This document shows positions 15,371 to 23,952 of a DNA stretch of 64,000 bases, in pieces (the first letter of the stretch is position 1; the number at the start of each line of letters is the position of its first letter). The DNA is from Ancylobacter rudongensis (GTDB lineage: Bacteria > Pseudomonadota > Alphaproteobacteria > Rhizobiales > Xanthobacteraceae). The translations under genes were made by a program, and so were the position numbers. The notes under the pieces were generated by a model. That model saw only the letters and a program-made list of their open reading frames with translations. It was not told the DNA's origin and ran no database searches. The stretch spans positions 558,001-622,000 of the forward strand of contig NZ_FMTP01000003.1 in assembly GCF_900100155.1 (NCBI RefSeq), read 5' to 3'.

Positions 15371-16012
15371 TCAGCCCGGGAGGACCACCACCTTGGTCTT
15401 GACCGGGGTGCGGTCATACAGGTCGATCATGTCTTGGCTCAACAGCCCGACGCAGCCGCTGGTCACGCCGGAACCGATCGATTCAGGGTCGCTGGTCGCG
15501 TAGATTGTGTACAGCGTGTAGACGCCGTTCTGATAGAGATGCAGCGTGCGCGCGCCGAGCGGGTTGTCGAGGCCGCCCGGCATGCCGCGGGCATATTTGG
15601 CCGCTTCCGGCTGGCGCTTGATCATTTCCTTGGGCGGCGTCCAGGTCGCCCATTCGCTCTTGCGCCCGACATAGGCGTCACCGCTCCACAGGAAGCCCTC
15701 GCGGCCGACATTGGCGCCATAGCGGGTCGCCATGCCGTCTTCCTCGATACGGTAGACGTAGTAATTCTTCGGGTCGACGACGATGGTGCCCGGCGCTTCC
15801 TCTGTCTCGTAACGGACGGTGCGGCGGAAATATTTCGGCTTGACCTTGCTGACATCGACCGCCGGGATGGGGAACTTTTCCTCGGGCACCGGGCCATAGA
15901 CCTTGGCCGCCTCGGCGAGGCTCATCCCATCGGGATTGGCACAGCCCGCCAGCCCCAGCGCGCCAAGGCCGAGGGCTGAGCCGGCGAGAAAAGAGCGGCG
16001 GCTGAGCATCAT
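15371..16012 (-). CDS. YkuD-fold (L,D-transpeptidase-like) lipoprotein, catalytic His residues not conserved
   Basis: 213 residues from the ATG at 16012 (MMLSRRSF). The N-terminus combines a Tat-like RR with a lipobox (GLGALGLAGC), so a periplasmic lipoprotein is expected. The YkuD domain is clear: GTIVVDPKNYYVYRI, then GMPGGLDNPLGARTLHLY, and the cysteine box VTSGCVGLLSQDMIDLYDRTPV. The usual HGT motif reads YAT (TIYATSDPESIG) and the SHGC(I/V)R box reads TSGCVG. The nucleophilic Cys is therefore kept, while both histidines and the Arg are replaced. It may act on peptidoglycan by an altered mechanism or only bind it. Convergence or coupling with neighbours is not evident. Confidence 0.88.
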   Translation of the reverse strand: MMLSRRSFLAGSALGLGALGLAGCANPDGMSLAEAAKVYGPVPEEKFPIPAVDVSKVKPKYFRRTVRYETEEAPGTIVVDPKNYYVYRIEEDGMATRYGANVGREGFLWSGDAYVGRKSEWATWTPPKEMIKRQPEAAKYARGMPGGLDNPLGARTLHLYQNGVYTLYTIYATSDPESIGSGVTSGCVGLLSQDMIDLYDRTPVKTKVVVLPG

Positions 16013-16199
16013 TTGTGGGCTTCCCGTACTGCGCGCGAAGGAGGGGCGGGCCACCCGGCCGGCGTGCCTCTTCACGGGAGGAGATAACGCCCGGGAGGCA
16101 CGGCTGGCAAGCGCAGCCCTGCCTTGCGCCCGGCGCGGGGGCCCGCGCCTTGAGCGCGCCATGATGGCGCAAACCGGTCGTTTTATGGCGTTGGCGCCG

Positions 16200-17699
16200 T
16201 CACCCCCGCGCCGCGCGCCGCCGCGACCAGCGCTGGAGAACCCAGGGCCCTACGGCGACGAGGGCCGCCAACACCCACAGGATGAGCGAGATGTGGCTCT
16301 GGAAGAGAATGCCGAGCTCGCCGCCGCTGATGGCCAAGGCATTGCGCAGATTCACTTCCATCACCTTGCCGAGCACGAAGCCGAGGATGATCGGGGCCAT
16401 GTCGAAGCCGAGTTTGCGCAGAAGCCAGCCCATGCAGCCCACACCCAGCATGAGCAGGACAGCTTCAACGCTGGCATGGGTCGAGTACACGCCCACCACC
16501 GACAGGACGAGGATGCCGGGCACCAATATCCAATTCGGCAGCAGCAGCAGGCGCGAGAAGATGCCAACGAAGGGGATGTTGAGCAGCAGCAGCAGCACAT
16601 TGCCGATATAGAGCGAGGCGATCAGGCCGCCGACGATCTCCGGCCGTTCGGCGAAGAGCTGCGGGCCGGGCTGGATGTTGTAGAGCATCAGCGCGCCGAG
16701 CATGACTGCCGTGGTGCCGCTGCCGGGCACGCCAAGGGTCAGCATCGGCACGAAGGCGCCGGCGGCGCAGGAATTATTCGCCGCTTCCGGCGAGGCGAGG
16801 CCGCGCATGTCGCCCTTGCCGAAGGTGCCGTCACGGTCGGAAACGCGCTTTTCCAGCGTGTAGGAAACCGCGCTCGCCACCGAGGCGCCGGTGCCCGGCA
16901 GCACGCCGACGACAAAACCGATGATCGAGCCGCGCAGCGTCGCCCCGGTGGTGAAGACAACATCCTTCCAGCGCACGAAGGTGCGCCCGACCTTGCCGAC
17001 GATCGAGGTGCCCGCAGCATGGCTCTCCAGCATCAGCATGGCTTCGGAAATCGAGAACAGGCCGATCACCAGCACCACGAAGTCGATGCCGTCGCCGAGT
17101 TCCGGGCTGTCGAAGGTGAATCGATAGGCGCCCGAGGTCGGGTCGAGGCCGACAGTGGCCAGCATCAGGCCCAGCACGCAGCCGATCAGCGTCTTAACCG
17201 GCTGGCTGCCGACCATCGAGCCCAGCGTGGCGAAGGCGAAGACCATCAGCACGAAATACTCGGCCGGGCCGAAGCCGATGGCGAGGCTGGCGAGGAAGGG
17301 CGCGAACAGCGTCAGGCCCACCACGCCGATGATGCCGCCGACAAAGGAAGACAGGCCGCTGATCATCAGCGCCTCGCCCGCGCGGCCCTGGCGCGCCAGC
17401 GGGTTGCCGTCCAGCGCCGTCATCACCGCGCCGGCATCGCCGGGGACGTTGAGCAGGATGGAGGAAATGCGCCCGCCATATTCCGAGCCGGTATAGATGG
17501 CGGCGAGCAGGATCATCGTGCTCTCCGGCGGCAGGCCGAGCGTGTAGGCGATCGGCAGCAGCAGGGCGATGCCGTTGATCGGGCCGATGGCCGGCAGCGC
17601 GCCGATGATGGTGCCGAGGAAGCAGCCGACAAGGCCGATCAGCAGGTTCTGCCAGCTCAGCGCGACGGAAAAGCCGGTCCAGAGATAATCGAGATTCAT
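16200..17699 (-). CDS. tctA: Tripartite tricarboxylate transporter large permease TctA
   Basis: 499 residues with about twelve hydrophobic segments. Family signatures include GALPAIGPINGIALLLPIAY near the N-terminus, the YGGRISSILLNVPGD motif, and a second similar half around GVLPGTGASVASAVSY and FVPMLTLGVPGSGTTAVMLGAL. It is the large membrane subunit of a TTT transporter, which imports di- and tricarboxylates or aromatic acids bound by TctC, driven by an ion gradient. The start codon is 7 bases after the tctB stop, so the two are co-transcribed. A two-component pair (tctDE) on the other side of tctC probably controls expression. Confidence 0.95.
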   Translation of the reverse strand: MNLDYLWTGFSVALSWQNLLIGLVGCFLGTIIGALPAIGPINGIALLLPIAYTLGLPPESTMILLAAIYTGSEYGGRISSILLNVPGDAGAVMTALDGNPLARQGRAGEALMISGLSSFVGGIIGVVGLTLFAPFLASLAIGFGPAEYFVLMVFAFATLGSMVGSQPVKTLIGCVLGLMLATVGLDPTSGAYRFTFDSPELGDGIDFVVLVIGLFSISEAMLMLESHAAGTSIVGKVGRTFVRWKDVVFTTGATLRGSIIGFVVGVLPGTGASVASAVSYTLEKRVSDRDGTFGKGDMRGLASPEAANNSCAAGAFVPMLTLGVPGSGTTAVMLGALMLYNIQPGPQLFAERPEIVGGLIASLYIGNVLLLLLNIPFVGIFSRLLLLPNWILVPGILVLSVVGVYSTHASVEAVLLMLGVGCMGWLLRKLGFDMAPIILGFVLGKVMEVNLRNALAISGGELGILFQSHISLILWVLAALVAVGPWVLQRWSRRRAARG

Positions 17700-17706
17700 C
17701 GGTGTG

Positions 17707-18186
17707 CTAGCCCCGGCGCGAGACGGCGAAAAGCTCGCCGACGGGAAGATAGACGTCGAGCAGATAGCCGAAGACGACGTACCAGAGGGCCGCCTGCACC
17801 AGCCCGCCGATCAGCGAGGCGCGCCAGGAGGCGCCGAAGATCCGGCCCACGCCCGCCGTCATGACGAACATCGCGCCGGCAAAGCCGATCGGCTCGAACA
17901 GCAGCGCGGCGATGAGCACCAGCACCGGCAGCGCGAGGCAGCGCATCAATACCGAGCCCTGCGGCCAGGTCTCCGAGCGGCCGGGAACCAGGAGGTAGAT
18001 CAGCGACAGCAGGCCGAGAATGCCGGCGAGCAGCACCGGGAACACGCGCGGGCCCAGCGGATCGGACGAGAAGGCGTAGTCGATCCGGCTACCGGCAAAG
18101 CCGTAGACCAGGCTGAACGCCAGCAGGGCGAGCGCGGCGAGGCGATTGCTGAGCGAGCCGGCGAGGGGGCGTTGAGGGGCATCCAT
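17707..18186 (-). CDS. tctB: Tripartite tricarboxylate transporter small permease TctB
   Basis: 159 residues with four predicted membrane helices (for example LALLAFSLVYGFAGSRI, VFPVLLAGILGLLSLIYLL, and a C-terminal pair with LIGGLVQAALWYVVFGYLL). The helix pattern, DPLGPRVFP motif and position between tctC and tctA identify it as TctB, the small membrane subunit. TctB proteins are poorly conserved, so context carries much of the call. The stop is followed after 7 bp by tctA. A 69-bp gap with a stable hairpin separates it from tctC. Confidence 0.9.
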   Translation of the reverse strand: MDAPQRPLAGSLSNRLAALALLAFSLVYGFAGSRIDYAFSSDPLGPRVFPVLLAGILGLLSLIYLLVPGRSETWPQGSVLMRCLALPVLVLIAALLFEPIGFAGAMFVMTAGVGRIFGASWRASLIGGLVQAALWYVVFGYLLDVYLPVGELFAVSRRG

Positions 18187-18215
18187 GGCGAGGTCCTGAC
18201 AGGCGGCAAGGGGCA

Positions 18216-18235
18216 GCCCCGCACGCCGGCGGGGC
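18216..18235 (-). promoter_or_regulatory. Intercistronic hairpin between tctC and tctB
   Basis: GCCCCGC and GCGGGGC form a perfect 7-bp stem with a 6-base loop, just after tctC in the direction of transcription. There is no T-tract. Such hairpins often protect the binding-protein transcript and reduce read-through, giving excess TctC over the membrane subunits. Confidence 0.45.
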
Positions 18236-18255
18236 CGCAGGCTGTTCGGTTGGAC

Positions 18256-19227
18256 TTAGAGGCCGGCTTCCTTGGCCAGCGTCTTGAAGCGCAGCACGTC
18301 GCTCTTCACCTTGGCGTCGAAGGCGGGGCCGATGAGGGTGTAGGGAAACAGCCCGCGCGCCGCGAGTTCCGCCTTGAACTCGGGCGTCTGCACGAGCTTC
18401 TCGAAGGTGCCGGTCCAGGCGGCATAGTCCGCATCGCTGACCTTGGCGCCGGTGTAGTAGCCGCGCCAGATCACCCAGTCGAAATCATAGCCCTGCTCGC
18501 GCGTGGTCGGAATATCGGCGAGATCGCCGGTGAGGCGTTCGGGGGACATGACGGCGAGGATGCGGACCTTGCCCGCCAGATGGTGCTTGACCATCTCCGA
18601 GGCGTCGCCGGCGCCGATCTTGATATGCCCGCCTTCCAGCGAGGTCAGCACCGCGCCGCCGCCTTCGAGCGCGACATAGCGCATCTTCTTCGGGTCCTGC
18701 CCGGCGCCCTTGGCGATGAGCGCGGCCTTCATCCAGTCCTGGCTGCCGACGGCGCCGCCGCCGCCGATCGGGAAGCTGGTCGGATTGGCGCCATAGGCGT
18801 CGGAAAGTTCCTTCAGCGTCTTGTAGGGCGAATCCGCGCCGACGACGATGACGCCGTAATCCGCGCCCAGCGCACCGATCCAGCGGACGGCGTTTTCGTC
18901 ATGGCTGCCGAACTTGCCCTGGGCGAGCAGCAGCGCCGAGCCGGTCGAGGCCGCGACGATCAGGCTGGGATCGGCCGCGCGCTTGCCGACGACGTGGTTA
19001 TAGGCGATGGCACCGACGCCGCCTTCCATATAGGTGACGACCATCGGCTGTTCGATCAGCTTGGCGGCGAGCAGGGAATTGGCGGCGAGCCGGCAGGTGA
19101 CGTCGAAGCCGCCGCCCGGCTTGGCGCCGGCAAGGCACTCGGTCTTCTGCGGCAGTGCCACCGCGCCGCCGGCGAGCAGTGCGCTCACCAGGCCGGCCAG
19201 GGCGAATTTCGTGAAAGTGGCGTTCAT
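18256..19227 (-). CDS. tctC: Tripartite tricarboxylate transporter binding protein TctC
   Basis: 323 residues from the ATG at 19227, preceded by an excellent GGAGGAG site. The longer upstream frame is not needed. A cleavable signal peptide (MNATFTKFALAGLVSALLAGGAVA) exports it to the periplasm. The mature protein shows Bug/TctC features: ECLAGAKPGGGFDVTCR, then MVVTYMEGGVGAIAYNHVVG, and the GSHDENAVRWIGAL region. It binds the transported carboxylate and delivers it to TctAB. The ligand is not evident from sequence. The gene is divergent from tctD with ~220 bp between them, which should contain both promoters. Confidence 0.94.
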   Translation of the reverse strand: MNATFTKFALAGLVSALLAGGAVALPQKTECLAGAKPGGGFDVTCRLAANSLLAAKLIEQPMVVTYMEGGVGAIAYNHVVGKRAADPSLIVAASTGSALLLAQGKFGSHDENAVRWIGALGADYGVIVVGADSPYKTLKELSDAYGANPTSFPIGGGGAVGSQDWMKAALIAKGAGQDPKKMRYVALEGGGAVLTSLEGGHIKIGAGDASEMVKHHLAGKVRILAVMSPERLTGDLADIPTTREQGYDFDWVIWRGYYTGAKVSDADYAAWTGTFEKLVQTPEFKAELAARGLFPYTLIGPAFDAKVKSDVLRFKTLAKEAGL

Positions 19228-19410
19228 CGTGGGGCTCCTCCGAAAACTCTGCGCCATCGCCTCACCGCGTGCGGGGGCGGCTCGAAAGGTCAGCGGAGTC
19301 GGGAGGCCCGCGCGGGCGGGGCCTGCGCTGGCCGGACGTTCCTCCACTGGTGCGGCACCGTCTGCGCGGTGCTTGGAGGTGCTTTGCTAGAGCCGTTTCC
19401 TGTCATACAG

Positions 19411-19425
19411 CTGTCTTTGCGACAG
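19411..19425. promoter_or_regulatory. Inverted repeat upstream of tctD
   Basis: CTGTC-TTTGC-GACAG is a perfect 5-bp inverted repeat 21 bases before the tctD start, overlapped by a second pair CCTGTC/GACAGG (19399-19426). It lies in the tctC-tctD divergent region and may bind TctD or another regulator. Confidence 0.35.
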
Positions 19426-19446
19426 GCGCCGCGCCCCGGGTGACAG

Positions 19447-20121
19447 ATGCGTATCCTGCTGGTCGAAGACACGAGGGATGTCGGCGAGGCGATCATCGGC
19501 CGCCTCAGCCGGATCGGCCATGCGGTCGACTGGGAGCTGGACGGCCTCTCGGGCATGGAGGTGCTCAGCCGCACCAGCTACGATCTCGTCATCCTTGACG
19601 TCATGCTGCCGGGACTCGATGGGTTCAGCCTGCTGGCGCAATTGCGGGCGCGCGGCTCGACGACGCCCGTGCTGATCCTCACCGCCCGCTCGCGGGTGGA
19701 GGACCGGGTGGACGCGCTCGACATCGGCGCGGACGACTATCTGGTGAAGCCGTTCGACTTCCGCGAGCTCGAAGCCCGCGTGCGCGCGCTGATCCGGCGC
19801 AATGGCGGCGAGGCGACCAACCTTCTGCGCTGCGGCGACATCAGCATCGACCGACTTACCCGCATGGTGCGGGTGGGCGATTGCGAAGTCCATCTCAAGC
19901 GGCGCGAGCTGACCCTGCTCGAAATCCTCTCCTCGCGGCCGGGCCGCGTCTTCGGCAAGGACGAATTGCTCGACCGCATGTTCGGCCATGACGAGGCGCC
20001 CGGCCCCAATGCCGTCGAGCTCTATATCGGCCGCCTGCGCCGCAAGATCGACGGCGCCCGCGCCCAGATCGTCACGGTGCGGGGCTTCGGCTACCAGATG
20101 GTGATCGATGGCCCGGCGTGA
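19447..20121 (+). CDS. tctD: OmpR-family response regulator TctD
   Basis: 224 residues. The receiver domain (1-115) has the acidic pair in LLVEDTRD, the phospho-acceptor Asp in DLVILDVMLPGLDGF, the Thr in VLILTARS and the Lys in DYLVKPFDF. The C-terminal winged helix (about 130-220) contains LKRRELTLLEILSSRPGRVFGKDELLDRMFG and VELYIGRLRRKIDGA. With the overlapping tctE kinase it should switch on tctCBA transcription in response to carboxylate. The first ATG follows GGTGACAG with a weak ribosome-binding site. Confidence 0.93.
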   Translation: MRILLVEDTRDVGEAIIGRLSRIGHAVDWELDGLSGMEVLSRTSYDLVILDVMLPGLDGFSLLAQLRARGSTTPVLILTARSRVEDRVDALDIGADDYLVKPFDFRELEARVRALIRRNGGEATNLLRCGDISIDRLTRMVRVGDCEVHLKRRELTLLEILSSRPGRVFGKDELLDRMFGHDEAPGPNAVELYIGRLRRKIDGARAQIVTVRGFGYQMVIDGPA

Positions 20122-21496
20122 GCCTTCGCTTTTCCTGCGCCTGTTCGCCCTGATGTCGCTCGTGCTGGCGTTCGGCGCGGCGGTGCTGATGACCGCCGCC
20201 TGGTATTCGGCCCGCGAGGCCGCCGATGAGGCCTATGACCGCCTGCTGCTCGGCGCCGCCTACCAGATCGCCGACGCCATCCAGGTGCAGGAGGGCGAGC
20301 CGGAGATCGCGCTTCCCGTCTCCGCTTTCGAGCTGCTGGCGCTGTCGGATCGCGACCGCATCTTCTACCGGGTGCTTGATCCGGCCGGGCGCACAATGAC
20401 CGGCTATGAAAGCCTCGCCGATCCGGCAGCGGAGGCGGCCGCGCCCGACAAGGCGCTTGTCGAAAACGCGACCTTCGATGGCGAGGTCGTGCGCGTCGCC
20501 CGCGTGTCGCGCCGCTTCGACGACCCGCAGATGCGCGGCGACGCCGTCGTTATCGTCGCCCAGACCGTGGAGGCCCGGCAGGCGCTGGCGCGTGACCTCA
20601 CCTTCCGCTCGTTCATACTGGTGGGCGTCATGGGCGCCATCGCCATTGGCGGCACGATTTTCGCCGTGCGCCGTGCGCTGGCGCCGATCAGCCGGCTGGA
20701 GGTGGCGATCCGCCAGCGCGACCCGCTCGACCTGACGCTTGTCAGCGTCTCCACCCCGCGCGAGCTGGCCCCCTTCGTCGCGGAAATCAACAGCTTCATC
20801 GAGCGGTTGCGCGGCCGGGTCGAGCTGATGCAGCAGTTCATCGCCGATGCCGCGCACCAGCTTCGCACCCCGCTGGCGGCGCTGGAGGGGCAGGTGGACC
20901 TGCTCTCGAACAACGAGGTAACCCCGGAGGGGCGCCGGCATCTCGACCGCATTCGCGTCCGCACCGGGCAGCTCTCCCGCCTCGCCAACCAGCTGCTCAG
21001 CCACGCCATGGTGGCGCATAGGGAGCGGGCGGTGGCGGGTTCGCTGGTCGATCTCACCGAGCTGACGCGACGCGCGCTCGACGACGCGATCCCCGACACG
21101 CTGGAGCGGGATATTCTCGTCACCCTGCACGCGCCGCCCGACCCGCTGATCGTGAGTGGCGACCCGGTCAACCTCGCCGAGGCGATCAAGAACATCGTCG
21201 ACAACGCCCTGCGCCATGGCGCGCCGGGACGTATCACGGTGCGGCTCTCGCGGCACGGCGCGAGGGCGGTTCTCGAAGTGGAGGACGACGGCCCGGGCAT
21301 TCCGCCGGCGCAATGGGCGCGGGTGGTGCAGCGCTTCGGCGCGCCCTCCTCCGATGGCAAGGGATCGGGGCTGGGCCTGTCGATCGCGGCCGAGGTCGCC
21401 GCCGCCCATGGCGGAGCGCTATGCTTCAGGGAAAAGGGCGCCTTCGGCTTTGTCGTGGTGCTGACGCTGGCGGCGCAGGGACGCGAGGTCGCATGA
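20108..21496 (+). CDS. tctE: Sensor histidine kinase TctE
   Basis: 462 residues overlapping tctD by 14 bases. Two membrane helices (~8-35 and ~165-187) bracket a periplasmic sensor. A HAMP-like linker follows, then the H-box (IADAAHQLRTPLAALEGQVDLL), N-box (AIKNIVDNALRHG), and glycine boxes VEDDGPGIPP and GKGSGLGLSI. HQLRTP is the form typical of TctE kinases. It should phosphorylate TctD. The stop codon overlaps the start of the next gene (ATGA), which encodes a periplasmic binding protein, suggesting that ligand sensing involves that protein. Confidence 0.93.
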   Translation: MARREPSLFLRLFALMSLVLAFGAAVLMTAAWYSAREAADEAYDRLLLGAAYQIADAIQVQEGEPEIALPVSAFELLALSDRDRIFYRVLDPAGRTMTGYESLADPAAEAAAPDKALVENATFDGEVVRVARVSRRFDDPQMRGDAVVIVAQTVEARQALARDLTFRSFILVGVMGAIAIGGTIFAVRRALAPISRLEVAIRQRDPLDLTLVSVSTPRELAPFVAEINSFIERLRGRVELMQQFIADAAHQLRTPLAALEGQVDLLSNNEVTPEGRRHLDRIRVRTGQLSRLANQLLSHAMVAHRERAVAGSLVDLTELTRRALDDAIPDTLERDILVTLHAPPDPLIVSGDPVNLAEAIKNIVDNALRHGAPGRITVRLSRHGARAVLEVEDDGPGIPPAQWARVVQRFGAPSSDGKGSGLGLSIAAEVAAAHGGALCFREKGAFGFVVVLTLAAQGREVA

Positions 21497-22596
21497 GACT
21501 TTCCACACGACGCCTCATCCTGGCCGCCGCTCTTGCCGCTGCGATCGGCCCTGCGCTGCTCGCCCTGAGCGCTGGCGCACACGGCCAGGCCATGACGCGG
21601 TTTCCGGCCCCCGGCACGCCATCCGACACGCTGTCGATCCATGCCGCGACGGATCTCACGGCGCTGGCGCCGCTGATCCAGGATTTCCAGCAACTCGCGC
21701 CCGGAACCACGGTCGAGATACGGGAATATGTGACCAACGACCTGTTCTCTGCCGCCGCCCGGGCGTGCCACGAGGGCCGCCCGCTCGGCGACGTCCTGCT
21801 GTCCTCCTCGGTGGACCAGCTGGTGAAGCTGGCCAATGACGGCTGCGCCCGGCGCGTCGAAGGACCGAACCTGCCCCGCGCCCCGCGCTGGGCGAATTGG
21901 CGGGACGAGGTGTTCGGCTTCACCTTCGAACCGATCGTCATGGTTTATAACCGCGACAGCGTGCCCGCCGCCGAGGTGCCGCGCACGCATCTCGAACTGG
22001 CCGAACTGCTTCGGCGCGAGGCCGACCGCTATCGCGGCCGGGTGGGAACCTATGATGTGCGGCTGTCCGGCATCGGCTATCTCCTCGCCTTCAACGATGC
22101 CCGGCAGACCACGACCACCTATGGCCGCCTGCTGGAGAGCCTTGGCCGTGCCCAGGTGGTCGTGCGCTGCTGCACCTCGGAGATACTCGACGAGGTGGCG
22201 GCCGGCCGGCTGCTGATCGGCTACAATATGCTCGGCTCCTACGCCTATGAGCGGGTGCGGCGCGGCCAGCCGATCGGCATCATCATGCCGGCGGACTATA
22301 CGCTGGTGCTGAGCCGCGGCGCGATGGTGCCGGCTCATGCCCCACATCCAGGCCTGGCTGCCCGCTTCGTCGACTATCTTCTGTCCGAGCGGGGCCAGGG
22401 AGTGGGACAGAGCCAGTCCTTCTTCTTCGGGCTGGACGGGACGGCCCCTCCGGGGATCGAGGGGCCGGATGTCGTCACCTCGGGCATCGCCCGGCCCATT
22501 GCCGTGGGGCCCGCACTCCTCGCCGTGCAGGATGCCGCCCGCCGCAAGCGGTTTCTGGAAGACTGGTCGCAATCGATGATCCAGAGCGCGCCGTAA
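21493..22596 (+). CDS. Periplasmic solute-binding protein coupled to tctDE
   Basis: 367 residues from the ATG at 21493, overlapping tctE by 4 bases. It begins with a signal peptide (LILAAALAAAIGPALLALSAGAHG). The fold resembles iron(III)/spermidine-type extracellular binding proteins (SBP_bac_1): LSIHAATDLTALAPLIQDFQ, then YNRDSVPAAEVPRTHLELAELL and GSYAYERVRRGQPIGIIMPADYTLV. No ABC permease or ATPase genes accompany it, so it is an orphan in transport terms. Its translation is coupled to the kinase, and it may present ligand to the TctE sensor domain. The ligand is unknown. Confidence 0.88.
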   Translation: MRLSTRRLILAAALAAAIGPALLALSAGAHGQAMTRFPAPGTPSDTLSIHAATDLTALAPLIQDFQQLAPGTTVEIREYVTNDLFSAAARACHEGRPLGDVLLSSSVDQLVKLANDGCARRVEGPNLPRAPRWANWRDEVFGFTFEPIVMVYNRDSVPAAEVPRTHLELAELLRREADRYRGRVGTYDVRLSGIGYLLAFNDARQTTTTYGRLLESLGRAQVVVRCCTSEILDEVAAGRLLIGYNMLGSYAYERVRRGQPIGIIMPADYTLVLSRGAMVPAHAPHPGLAARFVDYLLSERGQGVGQSQSFFFGLDGTAPPGIEGPDVVTSGIARPIAVGPALLAVQDAARRKRFLEDWSQSMIQSAP

Positions 22597-23010
22597 CTCG
22601 CCCCTCGACGGGCGGCGCGCGGAGGGCGTTCACGGGTGTCCGATCACATTAGCCGGCAACGGACCTGCACGCACGGCCCTCTTCATCGCGCCTCCCGACC
22701 TGTCGAAGGCGGTCGCCGTGGCGAGGGTGGCGCGAAGAACGCCGAGACATATTTTGACATTAAATTGAGACGAGCAGACGCATTCAGACATCTACGGCCT
22801 GATTTTACTCCACAACGCGCTCTATCGATAGCGCTGTGCAATGACGGACTGCACTGTTCACTACAGGAAGGCGCGAGATGCTTGTTCTTTCTGAGCCGAA
22901 GCCGGATCGGGATCGCCCGATGGCGCGACGGAGGCGGCCAAGTATTCGCTCTTTCTCTCGGTTGGCAGGTTCCGGCCGCCCCGGCGTTTCGGGCGCAGAG
23001 GGGGCGAGAG
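22597..23010. other. 414-bp non-coding stretch
   Basis: No convincing gene. A TTGACA at 22754-22759 has no matching -10 at normal spacing. Around 22816-22833 there is an imperfect inverted repeat (GCGC-TC-TATCGATA-GCGC). The promoter of the following lipoprotein gene presumably lies here. Confidence 0.5.
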
Positions 23011-23904
23011 ATGCGACCGCTTCGTAGCGCCGGATATGCTGGCGTGTTCGCCGTGGCCGGCTCCATCGGCGGCTGCGCCCCCGCGCCGCTGGTGCAGGGC
23101 GTCGGGCTCTCATCCTATGACGCGATGGTGCCCGCCGATGGCGTTCTCACAAAATCGCGCCTCGCGGTGAACAAGGAACAGGTTCTGGCCGCCAGGACGG
23201 TCCGGATCGTGCCGACCAGCTTCCCCTCCCACATCGCCCCGAAACTGACCGGCCAGCAGCGGGCGCTGGTCGCCAACAGCGTCAATCGCGGGCTCTGCGT
23301 TTCCCTGAGCGACCGCTTCGAGGTGGTGCCGCCGGACGAGCCCGCCGATCTCACCGTGCAGGCCCATGTCACCCAGGCGACCGAGACCGACGAGGTTGCC
23401 GCCGGCCTTTCGGCCGCCACCTCGATCGGCATGAATTTCGTCGATCTGGGCGTGCCGGTGCCAACCCCGCGCCTTCCCATCGGCATGGGCAATCTGTCGA
23501 TGGAGGCGGCGGCCACCGACCCCTCCGGCCAGCAGCAGGCGTCGATGCTGTGGGCCCGGGGGGCGAATGCCTTCTTCAGCTCGCCGCGGGCCTCGAAGGC
23601 GAGCGACGCTTATGAACTCGCCGACGCCTTCGGCGAGGATTTCGGCGCGCTTCTGGTCAAGGGCGAGAGCCCGTTCGGCCATGGCGGCATCGACCTGCCC
23701 TCGGCGCAGAAGATCAATTCGGCGATGGGCCTGCCGCCGAAGCATGTCGCCTGCGAACGCTATGGCCGTTATCCCGGCCTTGCCGGCATGGTCGGGGGTC
23801 AGTTGGGCCTGCCGCCCGAATGGACCGACAAGGGCGCCGGGCCCGCAGCGCCCGCAGCGCCGGCAACGCCTGCGGAGCCCGCCGCCGTCGCGGCGGTGCC
23901 TTGA
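23011..23904 (+). CDS. DUF3313-family lipoprotein
   Basis: 297 residues from the ATG at 23011, which directly follows GGGGCGAGAG. The long upstream open frame lacks coding character. A signal sequence ends in a lipobox-like SIGGC with Cys22. The body matches DUF3313: LSSYDAMVPADGVLTKSRLAVN, then VRIVPTSF, and ADLTVQAHVTQATETDEVAAG. The C-terminus is a low-complexity Ala/Pro tail (APAAPATPAEPAAVAAVP). The function of the family is unknown. It is predicted to sit in the periplasm or outer membrane. It is a single gene with no obvious operon partner. Confidence 0.85.
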   Translation: MRPLRSAGYAGVFAVAGSIGGCAPAPLVQGVGLSSYDAMVPADGVLTKSRLAVNKEQVLAARTVRIVPTSFPSHIAPKLTGQQRALVANSVNRGLCVSLSDRFEVVPPDEPADLTVQAHVTQATETDEVAAGLSAATSIGMNFVDLGVPVPTPRLPIGMGNLSMEAAATDPSGQQQASMLWARGANAFFSSPRASKASDAYELADAFGEDFGALLVKGESPFGHGGIDLPSAQKINSAMGLPPKHVACERYGRYPGLAGMVGGQLGLPPEWTDKGAGPAAPAAPATPAEPAAVAAVP

Positions 23905-23952
23905 GGCGGATGAGGGGCGCGGCCGAGGCGGGCGACCATCCGCGGCCCGCCG

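Noticed and set aside
15903-19443. Plus-strand frames opposite tctA-tctC
   Set aside because: Shadows of the Tct genes, with Gln/His/Arg-rich translations.
22754-22759. TTGACA as a promoter for the DUF3313 gene
   Set aside because: No acceptable -10 at 16-18 bases; the hexamer alone is not evidence.
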